Shown piece after piece: positions 48,764 to 59,061 of a DNA stretch of 64,000 nucleotides. How positions within the stretch are numbered: the first letter of the stretch is position 1; each line of letters begins with the position of its first letter. This DNA comes from Mycolicibacterium litorale (GTDB lineage: Bacteria; Actinomycetota; Actinomycetes; Mycobacteriales; Mycobacteriaceae): positions 5,828,001 through 5,892,000 of the forward strand of contig CP019882.1 in NCBI GenBank assembly GCA_002007745.1, read 5' to 3'. The notes under the pieces were generated by a model. That model worked only from the letters and a program-made list of their open reading frames with translations, was not told the DNA's origin and did not search any database. A program made the translations under genes and the position numbers.

Positions 48764-51304
48764 ATGACAGCCGCTGCCCCCCTCCTCGACGATCCGGGCG
48801 ATCTGTCTGCCCTCCGCGCGCTGGGCGGCGACCCGGACCAGCTGTTCACCGCCTTCGCCGGCTGGGCGCAGGCCACCGGCACCCCGCTGTACCCGGCACA
48901 GGAAGAGGCGCTGATCGAGCTGGTCAGCGGAGCCAACGTCGTCCTCGCCACACCGACCGGATCCGGGAAATCTCTGGTCGCGACCGGGGCGCTGTATGCG
49001 GCCCTCGCCGCGGGGCGGCGCAGCTACTACACCGCACCGATCAAGGCGCTGGTCAGCGAGAAGTTCTTCGCGCTGTGCGCGACGTTCGGTGCCGCCAACG
49101 TGGGGATGCTCACCGGTGACGCCGCGGTCAACGCCGGCGCGCCGATCATCACCTGCACCGCGGAGGTACTGGCCAACACCGCACTGCGCGAGGGGGCGGA
49201 CGCCGACATCGGCCTGGTCGTGATGGACGAGTTCCACTTCTACGGCGACCCCGAGCGCGGCTGGGCCTGGCAGGTACCGCTGCTGGAACTCCCGCACGCC
49301 CAATTCCTGTTGATGTCTGCCACGCTCGGCGACGTCAGTTTTCTGCGCAAGGATCTGACCCGTCGCACCGGCAGGCCGACCGCTCTGGTGGCCGGCGCGC
49401 AGCGTCCCGTGCCGCTCTTCTTCTCGTATGCGACCACGCCCATGCACGAGACGATCACCGAGTTGTTGCAGGCCAAGCAGGCGCCGATCTACGTCGTGCA
49501 TTTCACCCAGGCTTCCGCGCTGGAGCGGGCGCAGGCGCTGATGAGCGTCAACGTCAGCACCAAAGCGGAGAAAGCGGCGATCGCCGAGCACATCGGCAGC
49601 TTTCGGTTCTCCACCGCGTTCGGCTCGACGCTGTCGCGTCTGGTCCGGCACGGTATCGGCGTCCATCACGCCGGGATGTTGCCCAAATACCGACGGCTGG
49701 TGGAGCAGCTGGCCCAGGCCGGCCTACTCAAAGTGATCTGTGGCACCGACACTTTGGGCGTCGGCATCAACGTGCCGATCCGGACGGTCGTCTTCTCGGC
49801 GCTGTCGAAGTACGACGGGACACGTACCCGGCTGCTCAATGCCCGCGAGTTCCACCAGATCGCCGGGCGCGCCGGGCGGGCCGGCTATGACACGGCGGGC
49901 ACCGTCGTCGTGCAGGCCCCCGATCATGAGGTGGAGAATCTCAAGCAGTTCGCCAAAGTCGCCGATGATCCCAAGAAACGTCGAAAGCTGGTGCGCCGCA
50001 AAGCACCGGAGGGAATGGTGCCGTGGAGCGAGGCAACCATGACGCGGCTGGTCGAGGCCACCCCGGAACCACTGACCAGCAATATGCGGGTGTTCACCGC
50101 GATGATCCTCGACGTCGTCGACCGCCCGGGTGACCCGTTCACCGCGATGCGGCGTCTGCTCACCGACAACCACGAACCACGCAAGCGTCAGCTGCAGCAC
50201 ATCCGGGATGCCGTCGGCATCGCCCGCTCGCTGCTGCAGGCCGGCGTCATCGAGCGGCTCGACGAGCCGCTGCCCGACGGGCGGCGTTACCGGCTGACCG
50301 TGGACTTGCCGCCCGACTTCGCCCTCAACCAGCCGCTGTCCACATTCGCGCTCGCCGCGGTCGGCGTGCTCGATCCCGAATCGGAAACCTTTGCACTCGA
50401 TGTTGTTTCGGTGGTCGAGGCAACGCTGGACGACCCTCGCCAGATCTTGGCGGCGCAGTTGAACAAGGCCAGAGGTGAAGCCGTCGCCGCGATGAAGGCC
50501 GAGGGCATCGAGTACGACGAGCGGATCGAGCTGCTCGACGAGGTCAGCTACCCCAAACCGCTCGAGGAGCTGCTCGGACACACGTTCGAGGTCTACCTGC
50601 ACACCAACCCGTGGGCAGCCGACGCCCGGCTGTCGCCGAAATCCGTTGTGCGCGAGATGTGGGAGCGGGCCTTCACCTTCCGTGAATTCGTCAGCGTCTA
50701 CGGGCTGACGCGTTCCGAGGGGGCAGTGCTGCGCTATCTTTCCGACGCATTCAAGGCGCTGCGCTCATCGGTGCCGACCGCGGCACGGACCGAGGAATTC
50801 GCCGACATCGTCGAATGGCTCGGTGAACTCGTGCGACAGGTCGATTCCAGCCTGCTCGACGAATGGGAGGAGCTCACCAGTCCCGACCAACCCCACGATG
50901 TCCCAGTTGCCATGCCGACGCGTCCGCGACCGCTCACCGGCAATGCGCGGGCCTTCACCGCCATGGTTCGCAATGCGCTGTTCCGGCGGGTCGAACTGTT
51001 CGCGCGCCGGCGCTGGGATGAGCTTGGCGAGCTCGACGGCGGTTCGGGCTGGTCCGCGCAACGCTGGCAGGAGGTTGGCCAGGCGTACTTCGCCGATCAC
51101 GACGAGGTGGGCACCGGTGCCGACGCCCGGGGGCCGGCCCTGCTGATCATCGACCGTGGGCCCAGCACGTGGCGGGTGCGTCAGATCCTCGACGATCCCG
51201 ACGGCGACCACGATTGGGGATTCGAGGTGGAGGTGGACCTGGAGGCCTCCGATGAGGCGGGTTCGGCCGTATTGCGGGTCGTCGACGCCGGCCGTCTGGA
51301 CTGA
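48764..51304 (+). CDS. Ski2-like DEAD/DEAH-box RNA helicase (DUF3516)
   Basis: 846 aa superfamily-2 helicase. Motif I ATPTGSGKS (residues 62-70), motif II DEFH, motif III SAT in LLMSATLGD, and motif VI QIAGRAGRAGYD. A C-terminal DUF3516 region (about residues 370-846) is typical of actinobacterial members. These enzymes are thought to unwind structured RNA, possibly in RNA decay. ATG start with no clear ribosome site; TAGGCT 13 nt upstream might be a -10. It converges with the P450 gene 4 nt after its stop. Confidence 0.88.
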   Translation: MTAAAPLLDDPGDLSALRALGGDPDQLFTAFAGWAQATGTPLYPAQEEALIELVSGANVVLATPTGSGKSLVATGALYAALAAGRRSYYTAPIKALVSEKFFALCATFGAANVGMLTGDAAVNAGAPIITCTAEVLANTALREGADADIGLVVMDEFHFYGDPERGWAWQVPLLELPHAQFLLMSATLGDVSFLRKDLTRRTGRPTALVAGAQRPVPLFFSYATTPMHETITELLQAKQAPIYVVHFTQASALERAQALMSVNVSTKAEKAAIAEHIGSFRFSTAFGSTLSRLVRHGIGVHHAGMLPKYRRLVEQLAQAGLLKVICGTDTLGVGINVPIRTVVFSALSKYDGTRTRLLNAREFHQIAGRAGRAGYDTAGTVVVQAPDHEVENLKQFAKVADDPKKRRKLVRRKAPEGMVPWSEATMTRLVEATPEPLTSNMRVFTAMILDVVDRPGDPFTAMRRLLTDNHEPRKRQLQHIRDAVGIARSLLQAGVIERLDEPLPDGRRYRLTVDLPPDFALNQPLSTFALAAVGVLDPESETFALDVVSVVEATLDDPRQILAAQLNKARGEAVAAMKAEGIEYDERIELLDEVSYPKPLEELLGHTFEVYLHTNPWAADARLSPKSVVREMWERAFTFREFVSVYGLTRSEGAVLRYLSDAFKALRSSVPTAARTEEFADIVEWLGELVRQVDSSLLDEWEELTSPDQPHDVPVAMPTRPRPLTGNARAFTAMVRNALFRRVELFARRRWDELGELDGGSGWSAQRWQEVGQAYFADHDEVGTGADARGPALLIIDRGPSTWRVRQILDDPDGDHDWGFEVEVDLEASDEAGSAVLRVVDAGRLD

Positions 51305-51308
51305 GAGA

Positions 51309-52544
51309 TCAATGCCCTGGTGTGAATTCGATAGCTAGTTCGGCAGGCCCGGTGATACCGGACATCGCATGCCACCTCGCCGGCGCCCGGCGTCGCGGAT
51401 CGGGCATACGCTGGGCGATGATCCGCAGGGCCTCGGCGAGCTCGATGCGAGCGAGGTGCGAACCCAGGCAGTAGTGCACGCCACCACCGAACGTCAGGAT
51501 GGCCGGTTGGCCGTCGCGGGTGATATCCAGCCGGTGCGGGTCGGCGTAGATAGCGGGGTCCCTGTTGGCGGCAGCGGTGTTGGCGATGACCAGGGTGCCG
51601 GCCGGGATGACAACGCCGTCGAGGTTCACATCCTCCACAGCTCTTCGCATGGTGGCCAGAACCACTGGGTAATAGCGCATCACCTCCTGAACCGCGTTCG
51701 GCGCAAGTTCGGGGCGTCTGGCGAGTAACGCCCACTGCTCGGGGTGGTCGCACAACGCGTGCACGGCGGCGGCGAGTTGGTTACGGGTGGTATCGGTGCC
51801 CGCGACCAGCAGGGCTGCGGCGAGCATCAGCAGCTCACCGTGGGTAAGTCGGTCGCAACCGTCTTCGGCGCGAATCAGGTCGGAGATCAGATCGTCGCTG
51901 AGATTGTGGCGACGTTGCTCGACCATATCGGCCAGGTAGGCGTCCAGGTCCTGCCAAGCGGCCAGCACCGCAGGCCCGTCATTGGCGAGATTCCAGTCGA
52001 AGAGCTTCGTGATCTCGTCGGTCCACGCTGAGAACAGCTGCCAGTCCTGGGGTGGGGCACCCAGCAGGGCACAGATTATCGGCGTGGGATAACCGCGGAC
52101 GAGGTCAGCCACGATGTCGCAGTGCCCGACTCGAGTGAGAGGTTCGACGAGACTGTCGATAGTGCCGACGATCAGCTCACGCAGCCGTTCGGCGCCGCGC
52201 GGTGCGAAGGCATGGGAGACCAGCCGGCGCAGCCGATGGTGTTCGGCGCCATCCAAGCCGAGGATGTTCTGGGTGGCACGGTCCCACAATGGCCCGGAAG
52301 TAATGCCTTGGACATCGAGCCCCAGGCCGGCAGCAGTGCTGAATCTCGGGTCACGGAGCACCCTTCGTACGAGCTCGTAGCTCAGGACTTCAGGCCCGTG
52401 CGGCCCGATTGCAATGGGTGCCCGTCTGCGAGCATCGGCGATAGCGCGATGTGCTTCATCGGGGTCTTGCAAGTGGTCATAAGCCAGGGTGGGCAGTCCG
52501 GTGACCGAGAAGCTGGTGCACGAATCGAAGGGCTCAGTGGTCAT
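51309..52544 (-). CDS. Cytochrome P450
   Basis: 411 aa soluble bacterial P450. The I-helix oxygen-binding AALLVAGTDTTRNQL, the ExxR of EVMRYYPVV, and the heme loop FGGGVHYCLGSHLAR with the Cys thiolate ligand are all present. Such class-I enzymes need a ferredoxin and reductase, neither of which is nearby. The ATG at 52544 follows GGAGGAGG. It is divergent from the cyclase-LuxR regulator, a likely controller. The substrate is unknown. Confidence 0.92.
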   Translation of the reverse strand: MTTEPFDSCTSFSVTGLPTLAYDHLQDPDEAHRAIADARRRAPIAIGPHGPEVLSYELVRRVLRDPRFSTAAGLGLDVQGITSGPLWDRATQNILGLDGAEHHRLRRLVSHAFAPRGAERLRELIVGTIDSLVEPLTRVGHCDIVADLVRGYPTPIICALLGAPPQDWQLFSAWTDEITKLFDWNLANDGPAVLAAWQDLDAYLADMVEQRRHNLSDDLISDLIRAEDGCDRLTHGELLMLAAALLVAGTDTTRNQLAAAVHALCDHPEQWALLARRPELAPNAVQEVMRYYPVVLATMRRAVEDVNLDGVVIPAGTLVIANTAAANRDPAIYADPHRLDITRDGQPAILTFGGGVHYCLGSHLARIELAEALRIIAQRMPDPRRRAPARWHAMSGITGPAELAIEFTPGH

Positions 52545-52714
52545 GGCGGCCTCCTCCAGTCGGTATGGGTCGACTATCGGCTCACATCCAGCGCAGACCA
52601 TCGGCCAGTTGGCGCAGAAAATCCCGGCGGGGGTCGTACGTCCGCGTGCCGGGTTACGCGTTCTGCGCATTTGTGCCGATGTTTACCGCTCAGCACGCCC
52701 TCACGCTGGCTAGC

Positions 52715-55700
52715 ATGAGCGCAATCGAATTGCCGGCGGAAATGCCGCTGCTGACCTGGAACGAGCAGATCGTGGGGGAACTGCCAACCGGAACCGTCAC
52801 ACTTCTTCTCGGGGATGTCGAGGGCTCCACCCGGCTGTGGGAAACACAACCAGAGGTCATGGCGGCCGCGCTGGAGCTACTCAACCGCACTGTTGATGAC
52901 GTGGTCGCTGGACACGGCGGCGTCCGGCCAATCGAACAGGGTGAGGGTGACAGTTTTGTCCTCGCGTTCGCTCGCGCCAGCGACGCCGTCGCGTGTGCAT
53001 TGCAGCTGCAGTTGGCTCCCCTGCTGCCGATCCGGCTGCGCCTCGGACTACACACCGGTGAAGTCCGACTACGCGACACCGGGAACTACATGGGGCCGAC
53101 CATCAACCGGACCGCACGGCTTCGCGATTTGGCCCACGGTGGGCAGACGGTGTTATCCGGTGTCACCGAGCAGCTGGTGATCGACCGGTTGCCGGCAGAC
53201 GCCTGGCTGGCCGACCTGGGTATGCATCCCTTGCGCGACCTGCCGCGCCCGGAACGAGTCGTGCAACTGAACCACCCGGACCTGCGTACCAACTTTCCAC
53301 CCTTGCGGATCACCAATGGTACTGTCGGCCGCCATCTTCCGGCGCAGCTGACCAGGTTCGTGGGACGCGACTCACAGATCAGTGAGATCAGAGGAATCCT
53401 GAACGAGAACAGACTGATCACCCTCAGCGGAGCCGGTGGGGTGGGAAAGACGCGGTTGGCGGTGCGCGTAGCCGACGGCGTTGCCGGCACTTTCGCCGAC
53501 GGAGTGTGGTTCGTCGACCTTGCGCCGGTCACCAATCCTCTACTCGTGCCAGTGGTTTTGGCACGCACACTGGGGCTCACCGACCATCCGGGCCCCTCAA
53601 TCATGGACGCCGTTGAGAAGTTCCTCCGAAATCGCCAGATGTTGGTAGTCCTCGACAATTGCGAGCACCTACTGGATACCTGCGCGGCCCTGGTCGCGGG
53701 TATCTTGGGCGCCGGCCCGGATATCACCGTGTTGGCAACCAGCCGTGAGCCGATCGGCCTAGCGGGAGAACTTGTCTGGCGGGTTCCTTCGTTATCGGTC
53801 GACGGTGAGGCTGTCGAGCTGTTCGTCGATCGTGCACGTCATACGAGGCCGGATTTCGTTCTAACGGAGACTAATTCGTTAACTGTCGCTGAGATCTGCC
53901 GGCGTCTCGATGGCATGCCACTCGCCGTCGAGCTGGCGGCTGCGCGGATCCGCACACTGTCCCTGACGCAGATCCTCGACGGCCTGCACCACAGCTTTCG
54001 ACTGCTCGCCGGTGGGGCGCGCACCGCCGTACGCCGTCAACAGACACTGCGCGCATCGATCGACTGGTCGCACGCCATGCTGACCGAACCGGAGCGCGTT
54101 CTGTTCCGGCGCCTTGCGGTGTTCATGGGCGGGTTCGATCTGGACGGCGCCGACGCCATCGGAGCCGACGAGGACGTCGAGCACTACCAACTCATCGACC
54201 TGCTGGGATTACTGGTGGACAAGTCCCTGGTGGTTGCCGAGGAGGCGGAGACCACCATGCGGTATCGGTTGTTGGAGACCGTCCGCCAGTACGGCTTGGA
54301 AAAGTTGGCCGAGTCCGGTGAGGCCGAGGCGGTGCGCTCACGTCACCGCGACCACTACACCCGCGCAGCCGTCCACCTGGCCGCTCAGACCGGTGGCGAC
54401 GGTGCGCCACTGGTGCCGTGGGCCGAACTCGAGATGGACAACCTTCGCGCGGCTCACACCTGGAGCTGTGACAGAGGGGAATTCGAGCCCGCATTGCAAC
54501 TGGTGTCCGCGCTACAACGGTTTTGGGTGACCCGGGGTCGATTCCGCGAAGGTGTCGCCGGATTCCAGGCGGTGTTGAACGACGAGCGCTACCACGACGA
54601 GCTTGTCACTCCCCCGTGTGGATAAGGGCTGTGGCCAACGCCGAGCTTTTGGCAGTCTGGCTTTCCGTGCCGTCTACCCTGGGACGCGTACAGGAAGCGC
54701 TCGCCGCCGCGCGGGACCTTGACGATCAAACTCTGGTTGTCCACACCCTGCTCAGTTGTGGCCTGCTGGCCTTGAACGATGCCGACCTCGCACAGCAATA
54801 CTTCGCCGAAGCGGCACAGCTGGCCGGTGCACACAACGACGACGCCGCGCTGTACCACGTCTACAGCTACCAATGTTTTGTCACCCATGTCATGGGTGAC
54901 CCCCGCGCTTCGCAAGCAGCCGGTGAGAAGGGCCGAAAACTCGCCGACATGCTCGGTGACAGCTTCATGTCCCGATACAGCCGGACGTTTCTCACCGGCG
55001 CGCTTTGCTACCAGGGCAAGCTCGGCGAAGGCTTCGCGGTAGCAAGTGAACTCGTCGAGGAGGCCCGGGCAGCGCAGGACCGCCCGATGGAAGCGTTCGG
55101 CTTGATGGCCCTCGCGCAGGTAGCGACCTTCGCAGGCGATGCCGCGGCGGGCCGCGCGGCTGGTGAAGCCGCTTTGACCGTCGGAGCCACCCTGGGTGGC
55201 TTCCATGAGGACACCGGATACGTTGCCGTGGCCGCCGCCGCTCTGGCTGCCGGTGATGTCGAGGGCTCCAGACAGGCATGCGAAGACGCCTGGCGGCATA
55301 CGACTCCGCTGAAGTCGCTGTTCGTCCGGAGCTTGACACCAATGGCCGAGGCCACCCTCGCCTGTGGTGACCTCGTCGCGTCCCGGCGCTGGGCCGATGA
55401 GTCTGTCTCGACCGTGCCGGGTTGTTACCGGGCGATGGCGCTGAATGCACGCGCACGGGTCGCGATCGCCCAAGGCGAGCCCCAGCAGGCGGAAGCCGAC
55501 CTGCACGAGGCCGTCGCCGTCGCGGAGCGCACCGGCGGACATCTTTGGCTGCCGGAATCGCTCGAAACTCTCGCCGCCCTGTCGGCCGGTTCCAGTGCCG
55601 CGCACGCTGCCCGGCTCTTCGGCGCCGGAGACGCGATGCGCAAGCGGCACGGCGATTCACGCTTCCTCACCTTTCAGGCAGCCTACGAGTCCGGGCTGTC

Positions 55701-56019
55701 GATTGCGCGGAATATGCTCAGCGCGAACGAATTCGACACCGCGTGGTCAGAAGGAGCGGCGTTGTCGACGGCCGAGGCAATCGCCTATGCGCAGCGCGGT
55801 CGCGGTGCGCGGGGCAGGCCATCCAGCGGTTGGGAATCGTTGACCCGCACCGAACACGACGTCGTCCGACTCGTCAGCGAAGGGCTGTCGAATAAGGACA
55901 TCGCGGCGCGACTGTTCATTTCCCCGCGTACCGTGCAGTCGCACCTTACGCACGTGTATACCAAGCTCGATGTCTCGTCTCGCCTGCAGCTCGCGCAGGA
56001 GGCCGCCCGCCACATCTGA
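52715..56019 (+). CDS. Cyclase-homology/ATPase/LuxR regulator (one apparent frameshift)
   Basis: About 1101 aa if repaired. Residues 25-190 form a class III nucleotide-cyclase domain (TLLLGDVEGSTRLWE, GEGDSFVLAFARA, PTINRTARLRDLAHGGQ). An ATPase follows with Walker A GAGGVGKTRL and LVVLDNCEHLLD, then a TPR-like middle and a C-terminal LuxR helix-turn-helix (LTRTEHDVVRLVSEGLSNKD). This is the architecture of the M. tuberculosis Rv0386/Rv1358/Rv2488c family. The frame breaks at 54611-54615: DELVTPP continues as VWIRAVANAELL after adding one C to the C5 run. The ATG at 52715 is chosen as start; upstream frame is poor. Confidence 0.85.
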
Positions 56020-56088
56020 GCGGTTACGGCGGATCTCAGCGACGCGATTAGAGGTTTTGCGGCTCCGGCAAATACCATCGACAGCGCA

Positions 56089-57735
56089 ATGAGCGATCAA
56101 GACCTGGATATTCGTACGGCGCCCGCTGGCATAGGCGCGGCAAACCGTCTCGCGACCGAAGCCGGCCGACGGCGGACCTTCGCCGTGATCAGCCACCCCG
56201 ACGCCGGTAAGTCGACGCTCACCGAGGCGCTGGTCCTGCACGCCAAGGTGATCACCCAGGCGGGTGCCATCCACGGTAAAGCCGGCCGACGGGCCACCGT
56301 GTCGGACTGGATGGAGATGGAGCAGGCCAGGGGCATCTCGATCACCTCCACGGCACTGCAATTCCCCTATCGCTCGCCGGAGGGCCAGGACTGCGTCATC
56401 AACCTGCTGGACACCCCCGGGCACGCCGACTTCTCCGAAGACACCTATCGCGTGCTGTCCGCCGTCGATTGCGCCGTCATGCTGATCGACGCGGCCAAGG
56501 GCCTGGAGCCGCAGACCCTCAAGCTTTTTCAGGTGTGCCGCCACCGCGGCATCCCGATCATCACCGTGATCAACAAGTGGGACCGTCCCGGCCGGCACGC
56601 CCTGGAGCTGCTCGACGAGATCAACGAACGCATCGGGCTCAAACCCACCCCCCTGACGTGGCCGGTCGGTATCGCCGGTGACTTCAAGGGCGTCCTCGAC
56701 CGCCGGACCGGCAATTTCATTCGATTCACCCGCACGGCGGGTGGTGCCACCGCGGCGCCCGAGGAACACATCGCCCCCGACCGCGCCCACGAGGCCGCCG
56801 GCATCGACTGGGACAACGCGGTCGAAGAATGCGAGCTGCTTTCGGCCGATGGCGGGGACCACGACCAGGAGACGTTCCTGCTCGGCGAGACGACACCGGT
56901 GCTGTTCACCTCGGCGGCGTTGAACTTCGGGGTGAACCAGCTCCTGGACACGCTGGTGCGGCTGGCGCCAGCGCCCGGTGGACAGCGCGACGTCGACGGC
57001 AACGTGCGGCCGGTCGGCGCGCCGTTCAGCGCGTTCGTGTTCAAGGTGCAGGCCGGCATGGACTCCGCCCACCGCGACCGGATCGCCTACGCCCGGGTCT
57101 GCTCGGGCACATTCGAGCGCGGTGACGTCCTCACCCACGCCGCGACCGGTAAACCGTTCGTGACCAAGTACGCCCAGTCGGTGTTCGGCCAACAGCGCTC
57201 GACGCTGGACAGTGCCTGGCCCGGCGATGTGCTCGGGTTGGCCAACGCGGCGGCGTTACGGCCCGGCGACACGCTCTATCGCGACGTGCCGGTGCAGTTC
57301 CCGCCGATCCCCAGCTTCTCCCCGGAGCATTTCGCCGTCGCCCGCGGGACCGACCCGAGTAAGCACAAGCAGTTCCGCAAAGGCATCGAACAGCTGGAGC
57401 AGGAGGGCGTCGTCCAGGTTCTGCGTTCAGACCGGCGCGGTGACCAAGCACCTGTGCTCGCCGCAGTCGGGCCGCTGCAGTTCGAGGTGGCCACCCACCG
57501 GATGGCGGCCGAGTTCAACGCCCCCATCTCCCTCGAGCCGCTGCCCTACACGGTGGCCCGCGCCGTCGACCCCGAGGACGCACCGTTCGTCGACAAGCAG
57601 GTGTCGATGGAGGCTCTCACCCGGACCGACGGGGTGGTGCTGGCGTTGTTCACCACCAAGTGGCGGCTGCAGGGGTTCGCCGAGGACAACCCCGCCGTGC
57701 GGCTACGCCCGCTGGTGGCCGCCGGCGACGACTGA
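56089..57735 (+). CDS. prfC: Peptide chain release factor 3
   Basis: 548 aa translational GTPase that recycles RF1/RF2 after peptide release. G-domain motifs are G1 SHPDAGKSTL, G2 region ARGISITSTALQF, G3 DTPGHADFSED, and G4 NKWD in VINKWDRPGRH. EF-Tu-like beta-barrel (VQAGMDSAHRDRIAYARVCSG) and C-terminal RF3 domains complete it. The length is normal. TACCAT lies 11 nt before the ATG, so the leader is very short. It converges with the desulfurase-like gene 10 nt past its stop. Confidence 0.93.
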   Translation: MSDQDLDIRTAPAGIGAANRLATEAGRRRTFAVISHPDAGKSTLTEALVLHAKVITQAGAIHGKAGRRATVSDWMEMEQARGISITSTALQFPYRSPEGQDCVINLLDTPGHADFSEDTYRVLSAVDCAVMLIDAAKGLEPQTLKLFQVCRHRGIPIITVINKWDRPGRHALELLDEINERIGLKPTPLTWPVGIAGDFKGVLDRRTGNFIRFTRTAGGATAAPEEHIAPDRAHEAAGIDWDNAVEECELLSADGGDHDQETFLLGETTPVLFTSAALNFGVNQLLDTLVRLAPAPGGQRDVDGNVRPVGAPFSAFVFKVQAGMDSAHRDRIAYARVCSGTFERGDVLTHAATGKPFVTKYAQSVFGQQRSTLDSAWPGDVLGLANAAALRPGDTLYRDVPVQFPPIPSFSPEHFAVARGTDPSKHKQFRKGIEQLEQEGVVQVLRSDRRGDQAPVLAAVGPLQFEVATHRMAAEFNAPISLEPLPYTVARAVDPEDAPFVDKQVSMEALTRTDGVVLALFTTKWRLQGFAEDNPAVRLRPLVAAGDD

Positions 57736-57745
57736 CCCGCAGCGG

Positions 57746-58975
57746 CTAGGCCGCGACGCACGTGGTCAGCGTGCTGACCAGCCGGTCCACCTCCTCGATG
57801 GTGTTGTAGGGGCTCATCCCGATCCGCAGGCCGCCCTCGGGCAGGCCGAGCCGTCGGGCCGCCTCGTAGGCGTAGAACGACCCCGCCGGTGCATTGATGC
57901 GTTCCGCCGCGAGGCGTGCGCTGATGTCGGCGCAGCGGTGCCCGTCGAAGGTCACCAACAGTGTCGGCGTCCGGTACGCGGCGCGCGAGTGGAGGGTGGC
58001 TCCCGGCAGCCGGCGTAGCTCGCTCTCGAGCACGACACGGAGCCGGTCTTCATGGCGCGCGACGGCAGTCATACTCGACACCAGTCGGGCCCGGCGGTCT
58101 CCGTCCAGGCCGCTGCACCCGGCCAGGAATCCCACGGCGGCACTGACCCCGGCCATGATCTCGTAGGGCAGCGTCCCGAGTTCGAAGCGCTCCGGTACCT
58201 GATCGGTGGACGGCTTCAACTTGTCCGGGTGCAACTCGTCGAGCAAGTCCGGCCGGCCGGCGACCACCCCGCAGTGTGGGCCCAGGAACTTGTACGGCGA
58301 GCACGCAAAGAAGTCCGCGCCGAGATCGACGACATCGACGACGTTGTGCGCGGTGTAGTGCACGCCGTCGACGTAGAGCAGGGCCCCGGCCGCGTGGGCG
58401 TCGGCGGCGATGGTGCGGACATCGGGCATGGTGCCGATGAGGTTGGACGCCGCGGTCACCGCGACCAGGCGGGTGCGCTCGGTGAGCAGCGCCGCAAGGT
58501 TCTCGGCGGGAAGTTCGGCGCTATCGGGATCGAAGTCCGCCCATCGCACCGTGACGTCGGCTCGGCCGGCCGCGATCACCCACGGGCGGATGTTGGCATC
58601 GTGGTCCAGGCGGGACACCACGATCTCGTCACCGGGCCGCCAGGTCGCCGAGATAGCTCGCGCCAAGTCGAAAGTCAGCGCGGTCATGCTCCGACCGAAG
58701 ATCACCCCGCGCGGGTCGGCATTGAGCAACTGGCCCATCGACCGCCGGAAATCGTGCACGATCGCCTCGGCGTTGCGCTCGGACTCGGTGTTGGTGCCCC
58801 GGTTCGACAGTGGGCGCAGCATCGCGTCGCGCATGGCGTCGGCGACCACGTCAGGAGTCTGCGACCCGCCGGGCCCGTCGAAGAACGCGGTGCCCGACCG
58901 CAGCGCCGGAAAACAGACCCGGAGGGCGTCGACGTCTAAGTCCGGCGGACGGACAGCGTCGGCTGCGAAAGTCAT
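57746..58975 (-). CDS. Cysteine desulfurase-like PLP enzyme
   Basis: 409 aa class-V aminotransferase-fold enzyme. The PLP Lys is in FACSPYKFLGPHCG, and VSRLDHDANIRPW, VAVTAASNLIGT and LLYVDGVHYTAHN form the cofactor pocket. It resembles the mycobacterial desulfurase-like Rv3778c rather than IscS or SufS. There is no Cys in the loop position expected for a canonical desulfurase that I can identify. ATG at 58975; GTG at 58990 is possible but lies right at a TAGATT box. The sulfur acceptor is unknown. Confidence 0.83.
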   Translation of the reverse strand: MTFAADAVRPPDLDVDALRVCFPALRSGTAFFDGPGGSQTPDVVADAMRDAMLRPLSNRGTNTESERNAEAIVHDFRRSMGQLLNADPRGVIFGRSMTALTFDLARAISATWRPGDEIVVSRLDHDANIRPWVIAAGRADVTVRWADFDPDSAELPAENLAALLTERTRLVAVTAASNLIGTMPDVRTIAADAHAAGALLYVDGVHYTAHNVVDVVDLGADFFACSPYKFLGPHCGVVAGRPDLLDELHPDKLKPSTDQVPERFELGTLPYEIMAGVSAAVGFLAGCSGLDGDRRARLVSSMTAVARHEDRLRVVLESELRRLPGATLHSRAAYRTPTLLVTFDGHRCADISARLAAERINAPAGSFYAYEAARRLGLPEGGLRIGMSPYNTIEEVDRLVSTLTTCVAA

Positions 58976-59061
58976 AGCTGCATGATCCACAATCTACGGC
59001 CACTGCGCAGCCCAAGCCACCCGCCGCATCTGCTAACTCATTGGTGATCAACAGTATTCAG

